A stretch of DNA of 64,000 bases from assembly GCF_937616625.2 (NCBI RefSeq), contig NC_065573.1:3921001-3985000 (forward strand). Direction: 5' to 3'. This DNA is from Mercurialis annua. Taxonomy: Eukaryota > Streptophyta > Magnoliopsida > Malpighiales > Euphorbiaceae. The notes beneath the pieces are model-generated. The model worked only from the letters and a program-made list of their open reading frames with translations. It searched no databases and was not told where the DNA came from. The position numbers were made by a program, and so were the translations under genes. Below are positions 52,263 through 64,000 of the stretch, in pieces (the first letter of the stretch is position 1; each line of letters opens with the position of its first letter).

Positions 52263-55200
52263 ACAAACGTTACGAAACAAATCAAAAAGTTTCACATTTT
52301 TAGCGATTTAAGCCAAATATTTACCACGGTTATGAAACAAATCCAAATGTTTCATGTTTTTAGCAATTTGAGCCAAACGTTAACAAACGTTACGAAAAAA
52401 ATACAAGCGTTTCATCTTTTTAGCAATTTAAGTCAAACGTTTACAACCGTTACGAAACAAATCCAAGTGTTTCAACTTTTTTAGCAATTTAAGCGAAACG
52501 TTTATAAAAGTTACGAAACAAATCCAAATGTATCACCGTTTTAGCAATTTAAGGCAAACGTTTACAAACGTTACCAAACAAATCCAAACGTTTCCCCTTT
52601 TTAGCAATTTAAGCCAAACGTTTACAAACGTTACTAAACAAATCCGAACGTTTCACCTTTTTAGCGATTTAAGCCAAACGTTTACAAACGTTACGAAACA
52701 AATCAAAAAGTTTCACATTTTTAGCGATTTAAGCCAAATATTTACAAAGGTTATGAAACAAATCCAAATGTTTCATCTTTTTAGCAATTTGAGCCAAACG
52801 TTAACAAACGTTACGAAAAAAATACAAGCGTTTCACCTTTTTAGCAATTTAAGCAAATAGTTTACAAACGTTACGAAACAAATCCAAGTGTTTCAACTTT
52901 TTAGCAATTTAAGCGAAACGTTTACAAAAGTTACTAAACAAATCCAAACGTTTCCCCTTTTTAGAATTTAAGTCAAACGTTTACAAACGTTTCGAAACAA
53001 ATCCAAACGTTTCCCCTTTTCAGAAAATTAAGCCAAACGTTTACAAATGTTATGAAACAAATCCAAGCGTTTCCCCTTTTTAACGATTTAAGCCAAATAT
53101 TGACAAACGCTACGAAACAAATCCAAACGTTTCACCTTTTTAGCGATTTAAGCCAAACGTTGACAAACGTTACAAAACAAATCCAAACATTTAACCTTTT
53201 TTTTGCGATTTAAGCCAAACGTTTACAAATGCTACGAAATAAAACCAAACTTTTAAAACGTTACGAAACAAATCCAAACGTTTCACATTTTTAGCAATTT
53301 AAGCCAAACGTTTAGAAACGCTACGAAACAAAACCAAGCGTTTCACCTTTTTAGCAATTTAAGCTAAATGTTAACAAACATTACAAAAAAATCCAAGCGT
53401 TTCACCTTTTTAGCAATTTAAGCCAAACGTTTATAAAGGTTACGAAACAAATCCAAATGTTTTACCTTTTTAGCGATTTAAGCCAAACGTTTACATACAT
53501 TAAGAAACAAATCCAAATGTTTAATCTTTTTAGCGATTTGAGCCAAACATTTACAAACGTTACGAAAAAAATCCAAGCGTTTCACCTTTTTAGCAATTTT
53601 AACCAAACGTTTACAAACATTACGAAACAAATCCAAGTGTTTCACCTTTATAGCAATTTATGCGAAACGTTTACAAAAGTTACGAAACAAATCAAAACGT
53701 TTAACCTTTTTAGCGATTTAAGGCAAACATTTACAAACTTTACGAAACAAATCTAAAGTTTTACCTTTTTAGCGATTTAAGCCAAACGTTTACAAATGTT
53801 ACCAAACAAATCCAAACGTTTCACCTTTTTAGCGATTTAAGCCAAACGTTTACAAATGTTTCGAAACAAATCAAAACGTTTTGCCTTTTTAGCAATTTAA
53901 GCCAAACGTTTACAATTGTTATGAAACAATTCCAAACATTTCACCTTTTTAGCGATTTAAGCCACAAAATTTCGAAGTTACGAAACAAATCCAAACGTTT
54001 CCAATTTTTAGCGATTGAAGGCAACCGTTTAAAAACGTTATGAAATAAATCCAAACGTTTCACATATTTATCAATTTAAACCAAACTTTAAGAAACAAAA
54101 CCGAGCGTCTCACCTTTTTAGCAATTTAAGCCAAACGTTTACAAACGTTACGAAACAAATCCAAACGTTTCCCCTTTTTAGCGATTTAAGCCAAACGTTT
54201 ACAAACGGTACGAAAAAAATCCAAACCTTTTACCTTTTTAGCGATTTAAGTCAAACGTTTACAAACGCTACAAAACAAATCCAAGGGTTTCACCTTTTTA
54301 GCAATTTAAGCCAGACGTTTACAAACGTTATGAAACAAATCCAAACGTTTCACCTTTTTAGAGATTTAAGCCAAATGTTAAAAAAAAGCTACGAAACAAA
54401 TCAAAACGTTTCACCTTTTTAGCGATTTAAGCCAAACGTTGACAAATGTTAAAAAACAAATCCAAACGTTTCACCTTTTTAGTGATATAAGCCAAACGTT
54501 TACAAACGTTATGAAACAAAACCAAACTTTTAAAACGTTACGAAACAAAACCAAACGTTTCACATTTTTAGCAATTTAAGTCAAACGTTTACAAACGTTA
54601 CGAAACAAAACCAAGCGTTTCACCTTTTTAGCAATTTAAGCCAAACGTTTACAAACAGTACAAAACAAATCCAAGCATTTTCCCTTTTTAGCAATTCAAA
54701 CCAAACGTTTACAAACATTACGAAACAAATCCAAACGTTTCCCCATTTCAGCAATTTCAGCCAAACGTTTAAAACGTGACGAAACAAATCGAAATGTTTC
54801 GCCTTTTTAGAGATTTAAGCCAAACGTTTACAAACTTACAAAACAAATCCAAACGTTTCCCATTTTTAGCAATTTATGCCAAACGTTGACAAACGCTACA
54901 AAACAAATCCAAACGTTTCACCTTTTAAGCGATTTAAGCCAAACGTTGACAAACGTTACAAAACAAATCCAAACGTTTCACCTTTTTAGCCATTTTAGCT
55001 AAACTTTATGAAACAAAACTGAGTGTTTCACCTTTTTAGCTATTTAAGCCAAACGTTTACAAACGTTACGAAACAATTCCAAGCGTTTCACCTTTTTTGC
55101 AATTTAAGCCAAACGTGTACAAACGTTACGAAACATATCCAAACGTTTCACCTTTTTAGCGATTCAAGCCAAACCTTTACAAACGGTACGAAACAAATCC

Positions 55201-55834
55201 AAACCTTTTACGTTTTTAACGATTTAAGCCAAACATTTACAAACGCTACAAAACAAATCCAAACGTTTCACCTTTTCAACAATTTAAGCCAAACGTTTAC
55301 AAATGGTACGAAACAAATCCAAAGGTTTCACCTTTTTAGCGATTTAAGCCAAACGTTGAAAAACTCTACAAAACAAATCCAAACGTTTCACCTTTTTGGC
55401 GATTTAAACCAAACGTTGACAAACGTTACAAAAAAAATCCAAACGTTTCGCATTTTGAGCGATTTAAACCAAACGTGTACAAATGTTACGAAACAAAACC
55501 AAACTTTTAAAACGTTACGAAACAAATCCAAATATTTCACATTTTTAGCTATTTAAGCCAAACGTTTACAAACGTTACAAAACAAAACCAAGCGTTTCAA
55601 CTTTTTAGTAATTTAAGCCAAAAGTTTACAAACATTAAAAAAACAATTCAAGCGTTTCCCCTTCTTAGAAATTCTAGCCAAACGTTTACAAACGTTAAGA
55701 AACAAATCAAAGTGTTTCACCTTTTTAACAATTTAAGCCAAATGTTTACAAACGTTACGAAACAAATCTAAACGTTTCACCTTTTTAGCGATTTAAGCCA
55801 AACGTTTACAAACATTACGAAACAAATAAAAAAA
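52263..55834 (+). repeat. 4.08-kb higher-order repeat, unit 2, lacking its end
   Basis: Near-identical to unit 1 for about 3.57 kb, then joined to the next unit across a deletion at 55831-55837. Confidence 0.88.
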
Positions 55835-55837
55835 GTT
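55831..55837. other. Deletion junction with 7-base microhomology
   Basis: AAAAGTT is shared by the two parents: AAATAAAAAAAGTTTCACC (as at 51740 and 58730) and ACAAAAGTTACTAAAC (as at 52924). The loss is about 1180 bp, not a multiple of 60, and leaves a shortened hybrid monomer. Confidence 0.85.
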
Positions 55838-58800
55838 ACTAAACAAATCCAAACGTTTCCCCTTTTTAGAATTTAAGTCAAACGTTTACAAACGTTTCGA
55901 AACAAATCCAAACGTTTCCCCTTTTCAGAAAATTAAGCCAAACGTTTACAAATGTTATGAAACAAATCCAAGCGTTTCCCCTTTTTAACGATTTAAGCCA
56001 AATATTGACAAACGCTACGAAACAAATCCAAACGTTTCACCTTTTTAGCGATTTAAGCCAAACGTTGACAAACGTTACAAAACAAATCCAAACGTTTAAC
56101 CTTTTTTTTGCGATTTAAGCCAAACGTTTACAAATGCTACGAAATAAAACCAAACTTTTAAAACGTTACGAAACAAATCCAAACGTTTCACATTTTTAGC
56201 AATTTAAGCCAAACGTTTAGAAACGCTACGAAACAAAACCAAGCGTTTCACCTTTTTAGCAATTTAAGCTAAATGTTAACAAACATTACAAAAAAATCCA
56301 AGCGTTTCACCTTTTTAGCAATTTAAGCCAAACGTTTATAAAGGTTACGAAACAAATCCAAATGTTTTACCTTTTTAGCGATTTAAGCCAAACGTTTACA
56401 TACATTAAGAAACAAATCCAAATGTTTAATCTTTTTAGCGATTTGAGCCAAACATTTACAAACGTTACGAAAAAAATCCAAGCGTTTCACCTTTTTAGCA
56501 ATTTTAACCAAACGTTTACAAACATTACGAAACAAATCCAAGTGTTTGACCTTTATAGCAATTTATGCGAAACGTTTACAAAAGTTACGAAACAAATCAA
56601 AACGTTTAACCTTTTTAGCGATTTAAGGCAAACATTTACAAACTTTACGAAACAAATCTAAAGTTTTACCTTTTTAGCGATTTAAGCCAAACGTTTACAA
56701 ACGTTACCAAACAAATCCAAACGTTTCACCTTTTTAGCGATTTAAGCCAAACGTTTACAAATGTTTCAAAACAAATCAAAACGTTTTGCCTTTTTAGCAA
56801 TTTAAGCCAAACGTTTACAATTGTTATGAAACAATTCCAAACATTTCACCTTTTCAGCGATTTAAGCCACAAAATTTCGAAGTTACGAAACAAATCCAAA
56901 CGTTTCCCATTTTTAGCGATTGAAGGCAACCGTTTAAAAACGTTATGAAATAAATCCAAACGTTTCACATATTTATCAATTTAAACCAAACTTTAAGAAA
57001 CAAAACCGAGCGTCTCACCTTTTTAGCAATTTAAGCCAAACGTTTACAAACGTTACGAAACAAATCCAAACGTTTCCCCTTTTTAGCGATTTAAGCCAAA
57101 CGTTTACAAACGGTACGAAAAAAATCCAAACCTTTTACCTTTTTAGCGATTTAAGTCAAACGTTTACAAACGCTACAAAACAAATCCAAGGGTTTCACCT
57201 TTTTAGCAATTTAAGCCAGACGTTTACAAACGTTATGAAACAAATCCAAACGTTTCACCTTTTTAGAGATTTAAGCCAAATGTTAAAAAAAATCTACGAA
57301 ACAAATCAAAACGTTTCACCTTTTTAGCGATTTAAGCCAAACGTTGACAAATGTTAAAAAACAAATCCAAACGTTTCACCTTTTTAGTGATTTAAGCCAA
57401 ACGTTTACAAACGTTATGAAACAAAACCAAACTTTTAAAACGTTACGAAACAAAACCAAACGTTTCACATTTTTAGCAATTTAAGTCAAACGTTTACAAA
57501 CGTTACGAAACAAAACCAAGCGTTTCACCTTTTTAGCAATTTAAGCCAAACGTTTACAAACAGTACAAAACAAATCCAAGCATTTTCCCTTTTTAGCAAT
57601 TCAAACCAAACGTTTACAAACATTACGAAACAAATCCAAACGTTTCCCCATTTCAGCAATTTCAGCCAAACGTTTAAAACGTGACGAAACAAATCGAAAT
57701 GTTTCGCCTTTTTAGAGATTTAAGCCAAACGTTTACAAACTTACAAAACAAATCCAAACGTTTCCCATTTTTAGCAATTTATGCCAAACGTTGACAAACG
57801 CTACAAAACAAATCCAAACGTTTCACCTTTTAAGCGATTTAAGCCAAACGTTGACAAACGTTACAAAACAAATCCAAACGTTTCACCTTTTTAGCCATTT
57901 TAGCTAAACTTTATGAAACAAAACTGAGTGTTTCACCTTTTTAGCTATTTAAGCCAAACGTTTACAAACGTTACGAAACAATTCCAAGCGTTTCACCTTT
58001 TTTGCAATTTAAGCCAAACGTGTACAAACATTACGAAACATATCCAAACGTTTCACCTTTTTAGCGATTCAAGCCAAACGTTTACAAACGGTACGAAACA
58101 AATCCAAACCTTTTACGTTTTTAACGATTTAAGCCAAACATTTACAAACGCTACAAAACAAATCCAAACATTTCACCTTTTCAACAATTTAAGCCAAACG
58201 TTTACAAATGGTACGAAACAAATCCAAAGGTTTCACCTTTTTAGCGATTTAAGCCAAACGTTGAAAAACTCTACAAAACAAATCCAAACGTTTCACCTTT
58301 TTGGCGATTTAAACCAAACGTTGACAAACGGTACAAAAAAAATCCAAACGTTTCGCATTTTGAGCGATTTAAACCAAACGTGTACAAATGTTACGAAACA
58401 AAACCAAACTTTTAAAACGTTACGAAACAAATCCAAATATTTCACATTTTTAGCTATTTAAGCCAAACGTTTACAAACGTTACAAAACAAAACCAAGCGT
58501 TTCAACTTTTTAGTAATTTAAGCCAAAAGTTTACAAACATTAAAAAAACAATTCAAGCGTTTCCCCTTCTTAGAAATTCTAGCCAAACGTTTACAAACGT
58601 TAAGAAACAAATCAAAGTGTTTCACCTTTTTCACAATTTAAGCCAAATGTTTACAAACGTTACGAAACAAATCTAAACGTTTCACCTTTTTAGCGATTTA
58701 AGCCAAACGTTTACAAACGTTACGAAACAAATAAAAAAAGTTTCACCTTTTTAGCAATTTAAGCCATACATTTACAAAGGTTATGAAACAAATCCAAATG

Positions 58801-59253
58801 TTTCATCTTTTTAGCAATTTGAGCCAAACATTAACAAACGTTACGAAAAAAATACAAGCATTTCACCTTTTTAGCAATTTAAGCCAAACATTTACAAATG
58901 TTACGAAACAAATCCAAGTGTTTCAACTTTTTAGCAATTTAAGCGAAACGTTTACAAAAGTTACGAAAAAAATCCAAATGGTTCCCGTATTTAGCGATTT
59001 AAGTCAAACGTTTACAAACGTTACAAAACAAATCGAAATGTTTCACCTTTTTAGCAATTTAAGCCAAACGTTTACAAACGTTACGAAACAAATCCAAGCG
59101 TTTCACCTTTTTATCGATTTAAGGCAAATATTGACAAACGCTACGAAATCAATCCAAACATTTCACCTTTTTAGCAATTTAAACCAAACGTTGACGAACG
59201 TTACAAAATAAATCCAAACGTTTCACCTTTTTAATGATTTAAACCAAACGTTT
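55835..59253 (+). repeat. 4.08-kb higher-order repeat, unit 3, lacking its start
   Basis: Begins inside the unit because of the deletion, then matches units 1 and 4 to the end. Landmark spacing from unit 2 is 2905 bp, and to unit 4 about 4085 bp. Confidence 0.88.
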
Positions 59254-62200
59254 ACAAACGTTACGAAACAAATCAAAAAGTTTCACATTTTTAGCGATTT
59301 AAGCCAAATATTTACCACGGTTATGAAACAAATCCAAATGTTTCATGTTTTTAGCAATTTGAGCCAAACGTTAACAAACGTTACGAAAAAAATACAAGCG
59401 TTTCATCTTTTTAGCAATTTAAGTCAAACGTTTACAAACGTTACGAAACAAATCCAAGTGTTTCAACTTTTTTAGCAATTTAAGCGAAACGTTTATAAAA
59501 GTTACGAAACAAATCCAAACGTATCACCGTTTTAGCAATTTAAGGCAAACGTTTACAAACGTTACCAAACAAATCCAAACGTTTCCCCTTTTTAGCAATT
59601 TAAGCCAAACGTTTACAAACGTTACTAAACAAATCCGAACGTTTCACCTTTTAAGCGATTTAAGCCAAACGTTTACAAACGTTACGAAACAAATCAAAAA
59701 GTTTCACATTTTTAGCGATTTAAGCCAAATATTTACAAAGGTTATGAAACAAATCCAAATGTTTCATCTTTTTAGCAATTTGAGCCAAACGTTAACAAAC
59801 GTTACGAAAAAAATACAAGCGTTTCACCTTTTTAGCAATTTAAGCAAATAGTTTACAAACGTTACGAAACAAATCCAAGTGTTTCAACTTTTTAGCAATT
59901 TAAGCGAAACGTTTACAAAAGTTACTAAACAAATCCAAACGTTTCCCCTTTTTAGAATTTAAGTCAAACGTTTACAAACGTTTCGAAACAAATCCAAACG
60001 TTTCCCCTTTTCAGAAAATTAAGCCAAACGTTTACAAATGTTATGAAACAAATCCAAGCGTTTCCCCTTTTTAACGATTTAAGCCAAATATTGACAAACG
60101 CTACGAAACAAATCCAAACGTTTCACCTTTTTAGCGATTTAAGCCAAACGTTGACAAACGTTACAAAACAAATCCAAACGTTTAACCTTTGTTTTGCGAT
60201 TTAAGCCAAACGTTTACAAATGCTACGAAATAAAACCAAACTTTTAAAACGTTACGAAACAAATCCAAACGTTTCACATTTTTAGCAATTTAAGCCAAAC
60301 GTTTAGAAACGCTACGAAACAAAACCAAGCGTTTCACCTTTTTAGCAATTTAAGCTAAATGTTAACAAACATTACAAAAAAATCCAAGCGTTTCACCTTT
60401 TTAGCAATTTAAGCCAAACGTTTATAAAGGTTACGAAACAAATCCAAATGTTTTACCTTTTTAGCGATTTAAGCCAAACGTTTACATACATTAAGAAACA
60501 AATCCAAATGTTTAATCTTTTTAGCGATTTGAGCCAAACATTTACAAGCGTTACGAAAAAAATCCAAGCGTTTCACCTTTTTAGCAATTTTAACCAAACG
60601 TTTACAAACATTACGAAACAAATCCAAGTGTTTCACCTTTATAGCAATTTATGCGAAACGTTTACAAAAGTTACGAAACAAATCAAAACGTTTAACCTTT
60701 CTAGCGATTTAAGGCAAACATTTACAAACTTTACGAAACAAATCTAAAGTTTTACCTTTTTAGCGATTTAAGCCAAACGTTTACAAACGTTACCAAACAA
60801 ATCCAAACGTTTCACCTTTTTAGCGATTTAAGCCAAACGTTTACAAATGTTTTGAAACAAATCAAAACGTTTGCCTTTTTAGCAATTTAAGCCAAACGTT
60901 TACAATTGTTATGAAACAATTCCAAACATTTCACCTTTTTAGCGATTTAAGCCACAAAATTTCGAAGTTACGAAACAAATCCAAACGTTTCCCATTTTTA
61001 GCGATTGAAGGCAACCGTTTAAAAACGTTATGAAATAAATCCAAACGTTTCACATATTTATCAATTTAAACCAAACTTTAAGAAACAAAACAGAGCGTCT
61101 CACCTTTTTAGCAATTTAAGCCAAACGTTTACAAACATTACAAAACAAATCCAAACGTTTCCCCTTTTTAGCGATTTAAGCCAAACGTTTACAAACGGTA
61201 CGAAAAAAATCCAAACCTTTTACCTTTTTAGCGATTTAAGTCAAACGTTTACAAACGCTACAAAACAAATCCAAGGGTTTCACCTTTTTAGCAATTTAAG
61301 CCAGACGTTTACAAACGTTATGAAACAAATCCAAACGTTTCACCTTTTTAGAGATTTAAGCCAAATGTTAAAAAAAAGCTACGAAACAAATCAAAACGTT
61401 TCACCTTTTTAGCGATTTAAGCCAAACGTTGACAAATGTTAAAAAACAAATCCAAACGTTTCACCTTTTTAGTGATTTAAGCCAAACGTTTACAAACGTT
61501 ATGAAACAAAACCAAACTTTTAAAACGTTACGAAACAAAACCAAACGTTTCACATTTTTAGCAATTTAAGTCAAACGTTTACAAACGTTACGAAACAAAA
61601 CCAAGCGTTTCACCTTTTTAGCAATTTAAGCCAAACGTTTACAAACAGTACAAAACAAATCCAAGCATTTTCCCTTTTTAGCAATTCAAACCAAACGTTT
61701 ACAAACATTACGAAACAAATCCAAACGTTTCCACATTTCAGCAATTTCAGCCAAACGTTTAAAACGTGACGAAACAAATCGAAATGTTTCGCCTTTTTAG
61801 AGATTTAAGCCAAACGTTTACTAACTTACAAAACAAATCCAAATGTTTCCCATTTTTAGCAATTTATGCCAAACGTTGACAAACGCTACAAAACAAATCC
61901 AAACGTTTCACCTTTTAAGCGATTTAAGCCAAACGTTGACAAACGTTACAAAACAAATCCAAACGTTTCACCTTTTTAGCCATTTTAGCTAAACTTTATG
62001 AAACAAAACTGAGTGTTTCACCTTTTTAGCTATTTAAGCCAAACGTTTACAAACGTTACGAAACAATTCCAAGCGTTTCACCTTTTTTGCAATTTAAGCC
62101 AAACGTGTACAAACGTTACGAAACATATCCAAACGTTTCACCTTTTTAGCGATTCAAGCCAAACGTTTACAAACGGTACGAAACAAATCCAAACCTTTTA

Positions 62201-63337
62201 CGTTTTTAACGATTTAAGCCAAACATTTACAAACGCTACAAAACAAATCCAAACGTTTCACCTTTTCAACAATTTAAGCCAAACGTTTACAAATGGTACG
62301 AAACAAATCCAAAGGTTTCACCTTTTTAGCGATTTAAGCCAAACGTTGAAAAACTCTACAAAACAAATCCAAACGTTTCACCTTTTTGGCGATTTAAACC
62401 AAACGTTGACAAACGTTACAAAAAAAATCCAAACGTTTCGCATTTTGAGCGATTTAAACCAAACGTGTACAAATGTTACGAAACAAAACCAAACTTTTAA
62501 AACGTTACGAAACAAATCCAAATATTTCATATTTTTAGCTATTTAAGCCAAACGTTTACAAACGTTACAAAACAAAACCAAGCGTTTCAACTTTTTAGTA
62601 ATTTAAGCCAAAAGTTTACAAACATTAAAAAAACAATTCAAGCGTTTCCCCTTCTTAGAAATTCTAGCCAAACGTTTACAAACGTTAAGAAACAAATCAA
62701 AGTGTTTCACCTTTTTAACAATTTAAGCCAAATGTTTACAAACGTTACGAAACAAATCTAAACGTTTCACCTTTTTAGCGATTTAAGCCAAACGTTTACA
62801 AACGTTACGAAACAAATCAAAAAGTTTCACCTTTTTAGCAATTTAAGCCATACATTTACAAAGGTTATGAAACAAATCCAAATGTTTCATCTTTTTAGCA
62901 ATTTGAGCCAAACATTAACAAACGTTACGAAAAAAATACAAGCGTTTCACCTTTTTAGCAATTTAAGCCAAACGTTTACAAATGTTACGAAACAAAACCA
63001 AGTGTTTCAACTTTTTAGAAATTTAAGCGAAACGTTTACAAAAGTTACGAAAAAAATCCAAATGGTTCCCGTATTTAGCGATTTAAGTCAAACGTTTACA
63101 AACGTTACAAAACAAATCGAAATGTTTCACCTTTTTAGCAATTTAAGCCAAACGTTTACAAACGTTACGAAACAAATACAAGCGTTTCACCATTTTATCG
63201 ATTTAAGCCAAATATTGACAAACGCTACGAAATCAATCCAAACATTTCACCTTTTTAGCAATTTAAACCAAACGTTGACGAATGTTACAAAATAAATCCA
63301 AACGTTTCACCCTTTTAATGATTTAAACCAAACGTTT
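59254..63337 (+). repeat. 4.08-kb higher-order repeat, unit 4
   Basis: Complete unit of 4084 bp. Beyond about 63356 the sequence no longer follows the unit start (AAACCAAACTC instead of AAATCAAAAAG), so the regular block ends here and more varied monomers run to the window end. Confidence 0.88.
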
Positions 63338-64000
63338 ACAAACGTTACGAAACAAAACCAAACTCTTAAAACTCTACGAAACAAATCCAAACGTTTCACA
63401 TTTTTAGCGATTTAAGCCAAACGTTTACAAACGTTACGAAACAAAACCAAGCATTTCACATTTTTAGCAATTTAAGCCAAACGTTAACAAACATTACAAA
63501 AAAATCTAAGCGTTCCACCTTTTTAGCAATTTAAGCCATACATATACAAACGTTACGAAACAAATTTAAATGTTTCACCTTTTTAGCGATTTAAGCCAAA
63601 CGTTTACAAACGTTACGAAACAAATCCAAAAGTTTCACCTTTTTAGCGATTTAAGCCAAACATTTACAAAGGTTATAAAATAAATCCAAAAGTTTCATCT
63701 TTTTAGCAATTTGAGCCAAACGTTTACAAACGTTACGAAAAAAATCCAAGCGTTTCACCTTTTTAGCAATTTAAACCAAACGTTTACAAACGTTACGAAA
63801 CTAATTCAAGTGTTTCACCTTTTTAGCAATTTATGCGTCATGTTTACAAAAGTTACGAAACAAATACAAACGTTTACAAACGTTATGAAACAAATCTAAA
63901 TGTTTCACCTTATTATCGATTTAAGCCAAACGTTTACAAATTTTACCAAACAAATCCAAACGTTTCACCTTTTTAGCGATTTAAGCCAATCGTTTACAAA

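Larger units (their letters stand above)
25927..64000 (+). repeat. 60-bp satellite array, right block, to the window end
   Basis: About 630 monomers, all in the same orientation as the left block except a 37-bp inverted patch (43197-43233). Per 60-bp monomer there are three AACGTT palindromes and five CpGs in an AT-rich background. Shortened units recur, above all a 29-bp unit (ACGAAACAAAACCAAACTTT then TAAAACGTT). From 25.9 to about 35 kb monomers are diverse; from 48 kb on they repeat in blocks nearly identical to each other. No gene, RNA or transposon is seen in this block. Confidence 0.96.

Noticed and set aside
55023..62546. Long plus-strand open frames (up to 177 codons) made of 20-residue repeats, as possible repeat-protein genes
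   Set aside because: They follow the 60-bp satellite period, start at arbitrary ATGs, end at shortened monomers and have no promoter or gene context; copies are alike only because the DNA block was recently duplicated.
25927..64000. Calling the array a functional centromere
   Set aside because: Sequence alone cannot show CENH3 occupancy; a 60-bp satellite with chromovirus insertions fits any heterochromatic block.

Overview
The window is non-genic plant nuclear DNA, most likely from a flowering plant and probably pericentromeric or other constitutive heterochromatin. The evidence is a Tekay/Del-type Ty3-gypsy chromovirus with a chromodomain, primer-binding sites matching initiator-Met tRNA, 9-bp-TSD foldback MITEs of Mutator type, and about 42 kb of a 60-bp satellite. 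I see no host protein gene, tRNA, rRNA or CRISPR array. The species cannot be named from the sequence.

Layout. (1) 1-9096: a large non-autonomous LTR retrotransposon (LARD-like) on the minus strand. Its 3' LTR is cut by the window start (1-1681). The internal part (1682-6229) has no recognisable gag or pol, and the complete 5' LTR is 6230-9096. The two LTR copies differ at only about 14 of 1681 aligned positions by eye, so the insertion is young. (2) 9097-13259: head-to-tail 60-bp satellite. (3) 13260-25926: a complete but degenerate Tekay-type chromovirus on the minus strand, inserted in the satellite with a 5-bp GTTTT target duplication. It carries gag, protease, RT, RNase H, integrase and chromodomain with at least 11 in-frame stops and three reading-frame breaks. 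Its right LTR has been hit by an 835-bp solo LTR and two MITEs, each with a clean target duplication. (4) 25927-64000: the satellite again, all in one orientation. It is organised in nested higher-order repeats: about 0.9-1.07 kb units at 32.7-35.7 kb, an about 6.8-7.1 kb duplication at 35.3-49.3 kb, and a very homogeneous about 4.08 kb (68-monomer) unit repeated from 48.2 to 63.3 kb.

How the parts relate. The LARD and the chromovirus share PBS, leader, U5/LTR blocks and polypurine-tract context, so the LARD looks like a parasite of this chromovirus lineage. The chromodomain fits insertion into silent satellite chromatin. The satellite varies mostly by CpG transitions, as expected for methylated DNA. 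Transposons lie only in the left part of the array; the right part is TE-free and recently amplified, as expected for an array edge grading into an active core. The many small open frames in the satellite come from a 60-bp (20-codon) unit that happens to be stop-free in one frame, not from genes.
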